A stretch of DNA of 64,000 nucleotides from Sphingobacterium sp. JB170 (GCF_900163865.1 NZ_FUKU01000026.1:434001-498000), one strand, 5' to 3'. Positions 46,852 to 56,011 are shown, numbered from the stretch's first letter. A program made the numbers and translations. The notes: a model not told the origin generated them from the sequence alone.

Positions 46852-47613
46852 ATGAGAGACAAAGTATATTTTGCTTCCGATTTCCATCTGGGTGTATCCC
46901 CCAGTTCCAGCGCTCGCGAACGAGAGCGTCTTGTTGTATCTTGGCTAGAGGCTATTAAACATGACGCAAAAGCGCTTTATTTGGTCGGCGACATATTCGA
47001 TTTTTGGTTCGAATACAACACCGTTGTGCCCAAAGGATATATTCGTTTTTTAGGGAAGCTGGCTGAACTCGCGGATCTCGGGATAGAAATAACATTATTT
47101 AAGGGCAATCATGACATGTGGATGTTCAGCTATCTAAAAGATGAACTAAACACGCGAATTATCGACGATGAGCTCATCCTGAAAATGGATGGGAAAAAGT
47201 TTTATATCCACCATGGTGACGGACTAGGGCCAGGTGACAGAAAGTATAAATTTCTAAAAACTTTTTTCCGAAGCCGAGCATGCCAATGGCTGTTTGCGCG
47301 TCTTCATCCCAACTTAGGCATTGGAATCGCACAACGGTGGTCTAAACACAGCCGTGCAGCAAATGATGAAAAGGAAAAATTTCTAGGAAACGAGAAAGAG
47401 TGGCTCATACAATTTGCAACATACGAACTTCAAAAAGAGCACTACGATTATTTTATCTTTGGTCACCGGCATCTCCCTTATGATGTGTCGCTCTCGGAGA
47501 ATAGCCGGGTTATAAATTTAGGCGAGTGGATGAACCATTATACCTACGCAACATGGGACGGTTTAACCTTACAACTCAAATCCTGGGCAGCTACGCCGTC
47601 AACTGATCAATAG
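46852..47613 (+). CDS. lpxH: UDP-2,3-diacylglucosamine hydrolase-like metallophosphoesterase
   Basis: 253 residues from the ATG at 46852. All LpxH-type calcineurin-fold motifs are present in order: SDFHLG, GDIFDFWFEY, KGNHDMW, HHGDGLGPGD and FGHRHLP. LpxH removes UMP from UDP-diacylglucosamine to make lipid X in lipid A synthesis, at the inner face of the membrane. The hydrophobic insertion (RSRACQWLFARLHPNLGIGIA) fits membrane binding. It is a single gene with its own promoter and converges with an esterase gene. Confidence 0.88.
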   Translation: MRDKVYFASDFHLGVSPSSSARERERLVVSWLEAIKHDAKALYLVGDIFDFWFEYNTVVPKGYIRFLGKLAELADLGIEITLFKGNHDMWMFSYLKDELNTRIIDDELILKMDGKKFYIHHGDGLGPGDRKYKFLKTFFRSRACQWLFARLHPNLGIGIAQRWSKHSRAANDEKEKFLGNEKEWLIQFATYELQKEHYDYFIFGHRHLPYDVSLSENSRVINLGEWMNHYTYATWDGLTLQLKSWAATPSTDQ

Positions 47614-47663
47614 CTCGCACGTATGCTCAAGCACCAATTTTTTGTTTTTAAGCATTAACTAAA

Positions 47664-48641
47664 TTAAAGCGTCTGTTTCCTTTCAAGCTGCACACCTAAA
47701 AAATCTAGAGTTTTATCCACTAACACGTCGATTCGCTCCTCGGAAATATTCCGAAAGCCATGATTGCCACCATCGACTTCAATCAGCTCATTTTCGACGC
47801 CGTACTGATCAAGCACTTTCTTTAACTTCTCGGATTCATTAAACGGCACAATTCGGTCTTTGGTTCCGTGTAAAATTAACGTCGGAACGTCCAAAGAATC
47901 AACGAAGGATATAGGCGAATATATACTGGCATAATTGACCACTTGATCTTTTTGCGCTTCTAGACTGTAGCCCGTAATCGCAACTGCTAAACGTTCTCTT
48001 AATGGAAGCAACTTCCGCATAAAAATACGTGCCATAAAAAGCCGGAACCAACCGGCGTCAGTTTGCAACAGCGTATTCAAGTCTGTCGGGCCAAAATTAT
48101 TTATGACATACGATACCCCAGCTTGTTGGCTCATCGGGGCATGATTACCTATCCAGTCCTCTTCCCCAGAATAGGCCACCATTAACGCAAGGTGCGCGCC
48201 AGCAGACTCTCCCCAAAGGCCAATATTTGTGGTATCGAAATTGTAATTCTCTGCATGTGACCGAACCCATCTTACGGCATCTTTACAATCCTCAATAGGT
48301 CTTGGAAAATGCGTGCTGTCGTTCACCAAGGTATAACTTATTGAAATTATAGCAACACCCGCTTGGGTGATCTTTTCCCGAAGTTGACTCTTATAGTAAT
48401 TGTGATCTAACGAGCGGTCTCCCGCAACCCATGCGCCACCATGAACCATGACAAGAACAGGTTTTTTCTTGTCGAGGGATTGACCCGTGGGTAAAAAAAC
48501 ATCCAACTTAAGCGAATCCCCATTTTCAGCTATCTTATATAGTGCTTCTTCTTGCGTGTAACTAAAACTTGCATCTCCTTGGGCAAAAGAAAACGCACAC
48601 CAAAAAAAACATAGAAGAAACAGTAATGAATATTTTTTCAT
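47664..48641 (-). CDS. Exported alpha/beta-hydrolase (BD-FAE/esterase-like)
   Basis: 325 residues from the ATG at 48641, beginning with a signal peptide (YSLLFLLCFFWCAFSFAQ); an in-frame TTG seven codons upstream was rejected. The oxyanion motif HGGAWVAGD, nucleophile Ser in GESAGAHLAL, Asp in HGTKDRIVPF and His in GGNHGFRN give a complete hydrolase set. It resembles HSL-type and feruloyl-esterase-like enzymes. The natural ester is unknown. Confidence 0.85.
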   Translation of the reverse strand: MKKYSLLFLLCFFWCAFSFAQGDASFSYTQEEALYKIAENGDSLKLDVFLPTGQSLDKKKPVLVMVHGGAWVAGDRSLDHNYYKSQLREKITQAGVAIISISYTLVNDSTHFPRPIEDCKDAVRWVRSHAENYNFDTTNIGLWGESAGAHLALMVAYSGEEDWIGNHAPMSQQAGVSYVINNFGPTDLNTLLQTDAGWFRLFMARIFMRKLLPLRERLAVAITGYSLEAQKDQVVNYASIYSPISFVDSLDVPTLILHGTKDRIVPFNESEKLKKVLDQYGVENELIEVDGGNHGFRNISEERIDVLVDKTLDFLGVQLERKQTL

Positions 48642-48781
48642 AACGGGACTTTTATCTGACAAAGAAACTATTTATAATTGAGAAGAGACGTAAATCAAAC
48701 CTAAAAAATGTGGCTTATTTTTTTAGGGCGTAAAATCGCTATCGCGCGCTAAAAACTATCATCAATGACGAGCGTAAACAA

Positions 48782-48814
48782 AAAACCCTTGATAGCATGC
48801 GCTGTTACCAAGGG
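48782..48814 (-). terminator. Terminator after the tRNA-Asp genes
   Basis: CCCTTG and CAAGGG (48809-48814) form the base of an imperfect hairpin, with an inner AGC/GCT pairing. On the minus strand it runs into TTTTTTG. It lies about 15 nt past the second tRNA. Confidence 0.6.
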
Positions 48815-48828
48815 GATCGTCTTTTGAG

Positions 48829-48902
48829 CGGTCTGGACGGGATTCGAACCCGCGACCCCATGCGTGACAGGCATGTATTCTAACCAGCTGAACTACCAGA
48901 CC
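48829..48902 (-). tRNA. tRNA-Asp(GTC), downstream copy
   Basis: 74 nt. The acceptor stem GGTCTGG pairs with CCAGACC, followed by discriminator G. The anticodon arm CATGC-CTGTCAC-GCATG carries anticodon GTC. The T arm is GCGGG-TTCGAAT-CCCGT. CCA is not encoded. It is identical in sequence to the copy at 48964-49037. Confidence 0.95.
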
Positions 48903-48963
48903 TAAATCTCTTACTGTATACTTATTTAAAGAACGTTTTGAAAGCTAAGCTTTCCTTTTTAAG

Positions 48964-49037
48964 CGGTCTGGACGGGATTCGAACCCGCGACCCCATGCGT
49001 GACAGGCATGTATTCTAACCAGCTGAACTACCAGACC
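48964..49037 (-). tRNA. tRNA-Asp(GTC), upstream copy
   Basis: 74 nt with the same acceptor, D, anticodon (GTC) and T arms and discriminator G as the copy 61 bp downstream. CCA is not encoded. Both are probably cut from one precursor. Confidence 0.95.
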
Positions 49038-49061
49038 GTTTCCTTGTTTCTAGAAGGTGTG

Positions 49062-49069
49062 CAAATATA
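49062..49069 (-). promoter_or_regulatory. Candidate -7 box for the tRNA-Asp pair
   Basis: Read on the minus strand, TATATTTG fits TAnnTTTG, 24 nt upstream of the first tRNA nucleotide. No TTG is seen at the usual upstream spacing. Confidence 0.4.
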
Positions 49070-49108
49070 GCGTTTATTTCGAACTACACTAAACTTTTTT
49101 GAAAAAAT

Positions 49109-50182
49109 CTACGCTACCGTACCGTCTTTCATTTTCTCGGCATTCTCCGCAAATTGTAGCGCGTCGATAATACCCTGAATATCACCATCCATAACCGCAG
49201 GCAGATTATACATCGTTAATCCGATACGATGTTCGGTTACGCGCCCTTGTGGATAATTATAGGTACGAACTTTAGCTGAGCGGTCACCTGTTGACACCAT
49301 TGTCTTACGTTTAGCTGCAACATCACCGTGTTTACGTTGAACTTCGAGTTCATATAATTTATTACGAAGCATCTCCATGGCCAGTTCACGATTTGCAAGC
49401 TGCGAACGTTCCACTTGACATACCACCACAATACCCGAAGGTTTGTGTGTCAGCTGCACTTTGGTTTCAACTTTATTCACGTTTTGTCCTCCAGCACCAC
49501 CAGAGCGTGAGGTCTGCAATTCGATATCCGCTGGGTTTATCTCGATATCGACTTCTTCGGCTTCCGGTAACACGGCCACCGACGCCGCTGAGGTATGCAC
49601 CCGACCTTGAGTCTCCGTATCTGGAACGCGTTGCACGCGGTGTACGCCAGACTCGTATTTTAACTGCCCATATACATCCTCACCGGTAACTTTTAAGATA
49701 ACTTCTTTATACCCTCCTGATGTTCCCTCCGTCACATCCATGACTTCGTTACGCCATCCTTTTGTTTCAAAATAACGCGTGTACATACGGTAAAGATCTC
49801 CAGCAAATAACGCCGCTTCATCCCCACCAGATCCGCCACGGATCTCCAATATTGCATTCTTACCATCCTCGGGATCTTTTGGTATAAGCATCAATCGAAC
49901 TTCTTCTTCTTTCTCCGCTCTTTGCTCAATAAGAAGATCCTGCTCCTCTTTTGCCATTTCACGTAACTCTTGATCCTTTTCGTTCGATAAAATATCCTTG
50001 TTTGAATCAATGTTGCTAACAATATTTTTATAGATATGGTATTGATCAACGATCTTGCCAAGGTCTTTATACTCTTTATTGAGTTTAGCAAAACGTTTCA
50101 TATCGTTGATGGTTTCAGGCTTGCTTAATTCAGCTTCGACCTCTTCCCATCGTTCCTTTATAGCTTGGAGTTTTTCTAACAT
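49109..50182 (-). CDS. prfA: Peptide chain release factor 1
   Basis: 357 residues from the ATG at 50182 ([14 protein letters not shown], the usual start); in-frame upstream starts add ten unlikely residues. The GGQ motif is in [14 protein letters not shown]. The codon-recognition tripeptide is in [10 protein letters not shown], the PxT form expected of RF1 rather than the SPF form of RF2. It releases peptides at UAA and UAG. It follows the SMR gene by 77 bp on the same strand. Confidence 0.95.
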   Translation of the reverse strand: MLEKLQAIKERWEEVEAELSKPETINDMKRFAKLNKEYKDLGKIVDQYHIYKNIVSNIDSNKDILSNEKDQELREMAKEEQDLLIEQRAEKEEEVRLMLIPKDPEDGKNAILEIRGGSGGDEAALFAGDLYRMYTRYFETKGWRNEVMDVTEGTSGGYKEVILKVTGEDVYGQLKYESGVHRVQRVPDTETQGRVHTSAASVAVLPEAEEVDIEINPADIELQTSRSGGAGGQNVNKVETKVQLTHKPSGIVVVCQVERSQLANRELAMEMLRNKLYELEVQRKHGDVAAKRKTMVSTGDRSAKVRTYNYPQGRVTEHRIGLTMYNLPAVMDGDIQGIIDALQFAENAEKMKDGTVA

Positions 50183-50259
50183 AATTATATTCAACATCGT
50201 CATAACAGCCACATGCTGTTAATCACTTTCGTAGGGACAAAAATACAGTTTTTTTTTTA

Positions 50260-50589
50260 TTAATGAGATGAAACCACCTTGAGACCAATAATCGATGCGA
50301 TAAGCGTGAAAATAAAAAACACTCGCCAAAAGTCAACCGATTCATGGAAGACAATTATACCAACAAGCACCGTACCCACCGCGCCAATACCCGTCCATAC
50401 AGCGTAAGCCGTACCCAGTGGCAGGGACTGCGTCGCCTTCATCAACCCAAACATACTTATCGCGAGACACGTGACGAATCCGCCGTACCAAAGGTACATT
50501 TCACTTCCAGTTGTTTCTTTTGCTTTTGCAAGACAGGAGGTAAATCCAACTTCAAATAGGCCTGCCACAATCAATATTAACCAATTCAT
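50260..50589 (-). CDS. Small multidrug resistance (SMR) family transporter, SugE/Gdx-like
   Basis: 109 residues, four membrane segments. The essential Glu is Glu13 in AGLFEVG. SLPLGTAYAVWTGIGAVGTV and the C-terminal GLKVVSSH resemble the SugE/Gdx branch (guanidinium exporters) more than EmrE. The Trp that follows the Glu in Gdx proteins is missing, so substrate assignment is tentative. SMR proteins work as antiparallel dimers coupled to protons. I saw no guanidine riboswitch upstream. Confidence 0.85.
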   Translation of the reverse strand: MNWLILIVAGLFEVGFTSCLAKAKETTGSEMYLWYGGFVTCLAISMFGLMKATQSLPLGTAYAVWTGIGAVGTVLVGIIVFHESVDFWRVFFIFTLIASIIGLKVVSSH

Positions 50590-50673
50590 TCCTAGTAATT
50601 ATATCAAACAAAGGTCGAGAAAGTATTAGAATTTCATTCCATAAATGTTAAAAAATAAGGAGAAACCGCTTTT

Positions 50674-50703
50674 ACAAAAAAAAGACTGCGCGAAGCAGTC
50701 TTT
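50674..50703 (-). terminator. Rho-independent terminator after the GT5-like gene
   Basis: AAAGACTGC (50681-50689) pairs with GCAGTCTTT (50695-50703) around a 5-nt loop. On the minus strand it continues as a run of T. It lies 22 bp past the GT5-like stop. Confidence 0.85.
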
Positions 50704-50724
50704 CAATTTCATCTGAACAAAATA

Positions 50725-51552
50725 CTATGCCGTTGCTACGTCGACGTCAACCGAGGAAAACTCATCAAATAAATCAGCGAATCCATCGTAATCAGCATCG
50801 CCCATTGGCGTAAAACTCCGGATACCCTTTTCTTCTACAAATGATTTCAACTCAGGGTCGATCTCCTCATCCATGTAAACTGCGATGTCAGCATAAGATA
50901 ACGCACCTTTGTACAGGTCAACATACGAGCCATCACCGTAAGGAGCAACTTGTTCAGCCGTCAAATCGTCTTTCACTGCTAAAGCGGCATACTTGGGACC
51001 TACCGAATCAAAATCCTCATTTGCGTATAGCGAATAAATGACTTTCGAATCCTTGAACGTAGGATCATCCTTATAAGCCGTTTTCAAATAGGCAGGAACC
51101 ATTGCAGAGAACCAACCGTGGCAATGTACCACATCGGGAGCCCAGCCTAATTTTTTAACAGTTTCTAATGCACCTTTACAGAAAAACAGCGATCGTTCGT
51201 TGTTATCTTGAAAAAACACTCCCTTGTCGTCACGAAAAACCTTTTTCCGCTGAAAATACTCTTCATTATCTAAAAAGTATACCTGCATCCGAGCAGTAGG
51301 CAATGAAGCCACTTTAATAATTAGCGGATTGTCATTGCTATCCACCACGATGTTCATTCCCGACAACCTTATCACTTCATGAAGACGATTTCTGCGCTCA
51401 TTAATATTACCAAAACGAGGCATAAGAATACGGATCTCAAAACCCTTCTCTTGCATAGCTTGCGGTAACTGGCGTGTTATTTCAGAAATTTTACTTGTTT
51501 CAAGGAAAGGCGACATCTCATGGGTTACAAACAATATTTTCGTTTTTGCCAT
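50725..51552 (-). CDS. Short glycogen synthase-like protein: GT5 N-terminal domain only
   Basis: 275 residues from the ATG at 51552; full GlgA proteins are near 480. It matches only the GT5 N-terminal Rossmann domain (KILFVTHEMSPF, EIRILMPRFGNINERRN, DVVHCHGWFSAMVPAYL). The C-terminal domain is absent. The ADP-glucose-binding KTGGL motif is replaced (ETSKI after SPFL), and the HNLAYQG-type segment is also changed (YSLYANEDF). Starch/glycogen synthase activity is therefore unlikely, though automated annotation would name it so. The C-terminus is acidic. It diverges from panC with a clear promoter, an arrangement I recall from other Bacteroidota. Confidence 0.8.
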   Translation of the reverse strand: MAKTKILFVTHEMSPFLETSKISEITRQLPQAMQEKGFEIRILMPRFGNINERRNRLHEVIRLSGMNIVVDSNDNPLIIKVASLPTARMQVYFLDNEEYFQRKKVFRDDKGVFFQDNNERSLFFCKGALETVKKLGWAPDVVHCHGWFSAMVPAYLKTAYKDDPTFKDSKVIYSLYANEDFDSVGPKYAALAVKDDLTAEQVAPYGDGSYVDLYKGALSYADIAVYMDEEIDPELKSFVEEKGIRSFTPMGDADYDGFADLFDEFSSVDVDVATA

Positions 51553-51596
51553 CTCCAATTGTTTTTTTTAATTAATCGAATCGTAAAATCGGTATA

Positions 51597-51627
51597 CAAA
51601 GGTACGGAAAATATATGAATTTTACAA
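51597..51627 (-). promoter_or_regulatory. Bipartite Bacteroidota-type promoter of the GT5-like gene
   Basis: Read on the minus strand: TTG (51627-51625), 20 nt, then TACCTTTG (51604-51597). It matches TTG-N20-TAnnTTTG exactly and predicts a leader of about 40 nt. Confidence 0.6.
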
Positions 51628-51698
51628 TTAGTTCGTTTTCATCACTTTATAATACCAATTTATTTATGCAAATTTGCGCCTTTATTTAACGTTTTAAG

Positions 51699-52544
51699 GT
51701 GAATACATTTAAAACCAAAAAAGATTTACAATCTTACCTCGGTAAGCAGCGTGAAGATGGACTTCGGATAGCACTTATACCAACCATGGGCGCTCTTCAC
51801 TCGGGACACCTATCTTTGCTCGATAGGGCAACACAAATCGCCGATATTGTCGTTTGCAGCATCTTCGTTAATCCCACACAATTTAATGACCCGAAGGATC
51901 TCGAAAAATACCCGAGACCTATTGAAAACGATCTTCAACTGCTCAAGCAAGCGGGGTGTGATGTGGTGTTTATGCCCACCGTGGAAGAAATGTACCTGCA
52001 GAATGAACCCGCATGGAATATCGACCTAGGTGACCTAGATTCGGTTTGGGAAGGTCAGAAGCGTCCAGGACATTTCCAGGGTGTTACACAAATCGTGTAC
52101 AAACTATTCACCTTAGTTAAGCCTGATGTGGCTTGTTTCGGTCAAAAAGATTTTCAGCAGATCATGGTCATAAAGCGAATGATCGAAATCAAAGATTTAC
52201 CCATTACTGTAGAGATTTGTCCAACTATTCGCAGTAAGGAAGGACTCGCCTTGAGTTCCAGAAACATGCGATTAAGCGAGCAAGGAAAAAACAAAGCTTT
52301 AGCCTTATTTCGCGCTTTAAGCTATATAAAGACACATTTCACCACGCATCCGCCAGCAGTCCTGAAAGAAAATGCGGCCGACATTATAACGCGGGAAACC
52401 GGCCTAGAGATCGAATATATAGCGATTTGCGAGAGTCGTAATTTAAAAGAAACCCAAACTATCGACTTTAACGTTTCTCATGTAGCAATGCTCGTTGTAT
52501 GGATCGAAGGGGTGCGGTTAATAGACAATATTATTTTAAATTAA
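51699..52544 (+). CDS. panC: Pantothenate synthetase
   Basis: 281 residues starting at a GTG, with no closer ATG. ALIPTMGALHSGHLSL holds the HIGH-like nucleotide motif; FVNPTQFNDPKDLEKYPR and GQKDFQQIMVIKRM are family motifs. PanC joins pantoate and beta-alanine with ATP. panD, the source of beta-alanine, follows by 58 bp. Confidence 0.96.
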   Translation: MNTFKTKKDLQSYLGKQREDGLRIALIPTMGALHSGHLSLLDRATQIADIVVCSIFVNPTQFNDPKDLEKYPRPIENDLQLLKQAGCDVVFMPTVEEMYLQNEPAWNIDLGDLDSVWEGQKRPGHFQGVTQIVYKLFTLVKPDVACFGQKDFQQIMVIKRMIEIKDLPITVEICPTIRSKEGLALSSRNMRLSEQGKNKALALFRALSYIKTHFTTHPPAVLKENAADIITRETGLEIEYIAICESRNLKETQTIDFNVSHVAMLVVWIEGVRLIDNIILN

Positions 52545-52590
52545 ATGTCATTTTAATTGGTCATTGTTCCTATTTGTATTCCAAATGCGG

Positions 52591-52598
52591 TAATTTTG
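52591..52598 (+). promoter_or_regulatory. -7 box abutting the panD start codon
   Basis: TAATTTTG fits TAnnTTTG and ends 4 nt before the panD ATG. If used, transcription would begin at or next to the ATG, giving a leaderless mRNA. No TTG stands at the usual spacing. Confidence 0.4.
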
Positions 52599-52602
52599 CA
52601 GT

Positions 52603-52953
52603 ATGTTAATTGAAGTAATGAAGTCAAAGATTCACCGTGTGCGGGTAACACAGGCTGAATTAAACTATGTGGGAAGCATCACAATTGACGAAGATCTAAT
52701 GGATGCTGCAAACATTGTCGCCAATGAGCGTGTCCAAATTGTCAACAATAACAACGGTGCACGACTAGAAACGTACGTCATCCCGGGTGAACGTGGTTCA
52801 GGAACGATATGCCTAAATGGTGCGGCAGCACGCTTAGTACAAGTTGGCGACATTGTAATCATTATCTCCTACGCAAGTATGACGCCCGACGAGGCGCGCG
52901 TACACAAACCTGCGTTAATCTTCCCGGATGATAACAATAATTTAATCCGATAA
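52603..52953 (+). CDS. panD: Aspartate 1-decarboxylase
   Basis: 116 residues. The self-cleavage site Gly24-Ser25 lies in [10 protein letters not shown], where the pyruvoyl cofactor forms. [11 protein letters not shown] and the [11 protein letters not shown] segment are family features. It makes beta-alanine from aspartate for PanC. It is followed by a terminator whose T-run touches the next start codon. Confidence 0.97.
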   Translation: MLIEVMKSKIHRVRVTQAELNYVGSITIDEDLMDAANIVANERVQIVNNNNGARLETYVIPGERGSGTICLNGAAARLVQVGDIVIIISYASMTPDEARVHKPALIFPDDNNNLIR

Positions 52954-52978
52954 TCTCAAAAACATTCTATATTTTTAC

Positions 52979-53007
52979 AGCGTTACCTTAGTCGGAACGC
53001 TTTTTTT
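52979..53007 (+). terminator. Rho-independent terminator after panD, touching the next ATG
   Basis: AGCGTT (52979-52984) pairs with AACGCT (52996-53001), with further ACC/GG pairing inside. A run of seven T ends at 53007, and the next gene's ATG begins at 53008. Confidence 0.8.
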
Positions 53008-53373
53008 ATGCATCAACTAACAACTACATACCGTTCTAGTGTCGCGGGTCTACTAAGCCTGTGGATGACGGTAATTATCGTCAGTGGGGTGGTTTTCATG
53101 CATAAAGAGGTAACATCTTCGGGCGAGATCATCACCCACGTCCACCCCTACGATTTTACGAAAAAAGGCACTTCACACCATCACGAATCCGATGGGCAAA
53201 TCCAATATTTGAACGTCGTATTTGCGGGCAGCTTTCTGCCCTCTACGATGTTTGTCTTCCAAGCGCCGTTAAGAACACTGACCGGATACATCAAATACGC
53301 CGAATTCGTCCAGAACCCCGTAACACTTCTCATCCTCCACTATCATTTGCGTGGCCCGCCGCTCCAAGGATAA
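53008..53373 (+). CDS. Small His-rich membrane protein of unknown function
   Basis: 121 residues. A single membrane segment (VAGLLSLWMTVIIVSGVVF) near the N-terminus is followed by a His-rich stretch (HVHPYDFTKKGTSHHHESDG) likely to bind metal outside the membrane. A hydrophobic part and HYHLRGPPLQG close the protein. I do not recognise a named family. It lies between panD and a TonB receptor. Its ATG directly follows the panD terminator T-run, so a later start (Met20 at 53065) is possible, but this would cut the membrane segment. A metal link is inferred from the His residues and the downstream receptor. Confidence 0.6.
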   Translation: MHQLTTTYRSSVAGLLSLWMTVIIVSGVVFMHKEVTSSGEIITHVHPYDFTKKGTSHHHESDGQIQYLNVVFAGSFLPSTMFVFQAPLRTLTGYIKYAEFVQNPVTLLILHYHLRGPPLQG

Positions 53374-53610
53374 TCTTCGCGAACATTCTCTTTTTTAGCA
53401 TCTTTTAGTTTAGCACGATCCGGCTATTGATTTCTATTTTGAAATAAGAGTCCACCGTGGTGCACCTATACGCATTTAAACAAAGGAAATTTTCATTGTC
53501 TAATCGATGCTATAACGCGTTTGTTTCCGCCTATATACATACCTATGGGCATTCCCCTATTATCCGTTTATCCTATTCGTAAAGCAACACGAACAATATT
53601 TTATTTTAAC

Positions 53611-55956
53611 ATGTCTACAACTATTAAGGCGTTACTTTTCGCCGTATACTATATATTACCCGGAGCGGCCTTGGGGCAGACGACGATTTCCGGAACAGTC
53701 AAAACTACAAGCGGCCAGCCTGTCCCCTATGCGACGGTATTAGCTCAGGGAAGTTCCAATGGTTCGACCACCGACGAGCAGGGTAAGTTTACATTGACCA
53801 ATCTTCTCGAATCGGACGTTACCTTAATTACGCGCGCGGTCGGCTTCCAAACGCATAAAGAATCTGTCGCTAACCTACCAGCGGCACAAACGATCAACAT
53901 TACACTGCTCGAGGATAATCTCAATATCAATGAAGTCGTTGTCAGCGCCACACGATATGGCCTTGACCGCCGTGAGGCCCCGGTAATTGTGAATGTACTC
54001 GGACCTAAACTCTTTAACGCTACGCAATCAGTAGCCATGTCCGAGACGCTTTCCTACCAGCCTGGCGTCAGGGTCGAAAACAATTGTCAAAACTGTGGCT
54101 TCTCTCAGGTAAGATTGAACGGTCTGGACGGCGCTTATTCACAAATATTGATCAACAGCCGTTCGGTATTTAGCGCATTAAATAGTGTCTACGGCTTAGA
54201 CCAGATTCCCACGAGCATGATTGATCGCATTGAAGTCGTGCGGAGTGGCGGGTCAGCACTTTTCGGCGCGAACGCCATCGCAGGGACAATAAACATCATC
54301 ACCAAAGATCCCGTAGAAAACGATTGGCAAATAAAATCAACCAACTCAATCACAGGTGGTTCCTCTTGGGATAATACGCTCGACTTTAACACCTCGTATG
54401 TCGATCAAGACTTGATGAGTGGAGCGACGTTCTACGGGATGCACCGCGAGCGACAACCTTGGGATGCCAACGACGATGGATTTTCGGAAATCACGAAACT
54501 CAAAAACACCACCTTTGGCACCAAGGCTTTCTATAAACCGAGCGAACAAAACAAAATTACCCTCGATCTAAGCGTAATGAATGAATTTCGTCGAGGCGGA
54601 GATCGAATAGACCTTGCTCCGCATTTCACGGACATCACCGAACAACTACAAACCAACTCCTTAATTGGAGGAATTACCTACGATCACTATTCGAAAGACT
54701 GGAAACATAAATTCTCCCTCTACCTTTCCGCGCAAAAAAGCAAGAGAGATAGCTATTACGGCGGGTTAGGTGGCTCAACCAACCCGCAGGACAGTATCAC
54801 CGCGGCAAACTCCTACGGCATCACCGAGGACTTTGCAATGGTCGGTGGTGGACAGTACACTTATAATTTCGAAAACGACGTGCTAACCGCAGGTGTTGAA
54901 TACAACACCAACCGCACGACCGACGATATCCCATCCTATGGCCGATCGATCGATCAGAGCACACATGCGCTGGGCAGTTACGTTCAATATGAGTGGAAAA
55001 TAGCCGATCCTTTGAAAGCATTAATTGGCGGCCGTTACGATTATACCCACATCGATGGTGACTATCGTCTATTAAATCAAGTTCGCTCATCGGCAGAAAA
55101 CTTCGGCACCATTAGCCCGCGATTCACACTACTATATGATATCACAGAAACTCTTCAATTTCGTGGTGGTTATGCCCGCGGATTCCGTGCTCCGCAAGCT
55201 TTCAACGAGGACATGCACGTGACCTCGATCGGGGGGCAGCAAGTATTTGTGTTGATGGGCGAGAATCTAAAAACCGAATATTCAAACGCTTACACCGGCT
55301 CGTTCAATTACACACGTAACTTCGGGAGTACACAAACAAGCGTGCTCATTGAGGGATTCTATACCGATCTTCAAAACCCATTCACAACGGTTATGACAAC
55401 TCAAAACGAACAGGTCATTATTCAAGAAATGCGTAATGGGAGTAACTCGAAAGTATACGGGAGTAACATCGAGATAAGCGCTGCCCCATCCGGAAACCTT
55501 ACTTTTCAAGCAGGTGGTACTATTCAACGTGCTACCTACAACGAAGGACAGATCATATTCGATGGCGAAAACCCAGGTGAGGAACTCATTGTCAAGCAAT
55601 ACATGCGGACCCCAAATGTATATGGCTATTTGAATACCAATTTCAAAGCAACTATGCCTCTATCGATCGATCTGACCGGTGTATACACGGGCACAATGAA
55701 AGTCCCCCACTACCAAACCGATCGACGAATGATTATTACAAAATCACCCGACTTCATGGAACTCAACCTTCGATTCGGTTACGTTTTTGCTGTAAAAAAC
55801 GACTTCAATATAGAGCTCTTTGCCGGCGTACAGAACATGTTTAACGCATTCCAAAAAGACTTCGACACGGGGCCACTGCGTGATTCGGACTACGTTTACG
55901 GCCCGACCAAGCCGAGAACATTTACATTCGGCATTAAAATCGGTCATTTTCATTAA
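53611..55956 (+). CDS. TonB-dependent outer membrane receptor with NCQNCG plug motif
   Basis: 781 residues from the ATG at 53611, with a signal peptide (IKALLFAVYYILPGAALGQ); an upstream in-frame start was rejected. An N-terminal carboxypeptidase-regulatory-like domain spans about 25-105, then a TonB box-like NEVVVSATRYG. The plug (about 120-245) contains VENNCQNCGFSQVRLNG and VVRSGGSALFGANAIAGTINII. A 22-strand-type barrel follows, ending in an aromatic residue region (FTFGIKIGHFH). The two plug cysteines and neighbouring genes suggest a metal or metal-chelate ligand such as a siderophore, haem or copper/zinc complex. This is not a SusC-type receptor. Confidence 0.92.
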   Translation: MSTTIKALLFAVYYILPGAALGQTTISGTVKTTSGQPVPYATVLAQGSSNGSTTDEQGKFTLTNLLESDVTLITRAVGFQTHKESVANLPAAQTINITLLEDNLNINEVVVSATRYGLDRREAPVIVNVLGPKLFNATQSVAMSETLSYQPGVRVENNCQNCGFSQVRLNGLDGAYSQILINSRSVFSALNSVYGLDQIPTSMIDRIEVVRSGGSALFGANAIAGTINIITKDPVENDWQIKSTNSITGGSSWDNTLDFNTSYVDQDLMSGATFYGMHRERQPWDANDDGFSEITKLKNTTFGTKAFYKPSEQNKITLDLSVMNEFRRGGDRIDLAPHFTDITEQLQTNSLIGGITYDHYSKDWKHKFSLYLSAQKSKRDSYYGGLGGSTNPQDSITAANSYGITEDFAMVGGGQYTYNFENDVLTAGVEYNTNRTTDDIPSYGRSIDQSTHALGSYVQYEWKIADPLKALIGGRYDYTHIDGDYRLLNQVRSSAENFGTISPRFTLLYDITETLQFRGGYARGFRAPQAFNEDMHVTSIGGQQVFVLMGENLKTEYSNAYTGSFNYTRNFGSTQTSVLIEGFYTDLQNPFTTVMTTQNEQVIIQEMRNGSNSKVYGSNIEISAAPSGNLTFQAGGTIQRATYNEGQIIFDGENPGEELIVKQYMRTPNVYGYLNTNFKATMPLSIDLTGVYTGTMKVPHYQTDRRMIITKSPDFMELNLRFGYVFAVKNDFNIELFAGVQNMFNAFQKDFDTGPLRDSDYVYGPTKPRTFTFGIKIGHFH

Positions 55957-56011
55957 AAGCACGCGCGACCCGGCACCTGTAGTGCTGGGCCCGCTTGAAA
56001 ACAATTAACCC

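Noticed and set aside
48829..49037. The two tRNA copies as a CRISPR-like or integration (att) repeat
   Set aside because: Both copies fold as complete tRNA-Asp genes, and no integrase or foreign gene stands between or beside them.
50590..50673. Possible guanidine riboswitch in front of the SMR transporter
   Set aside because: The gap is short and A/T-rich and shows none of the conserved guanidine-I elements I could recognise.
55969..55989. GC-rich hairpin between the TonB receptor and the thioredoxin-fold gene as a terminator
   Set aside because: An 8-bp stem exists (with one G-T pair) but no T-run follows and the next gene starts 22 bp later; it is more likely a spacer hairpin.
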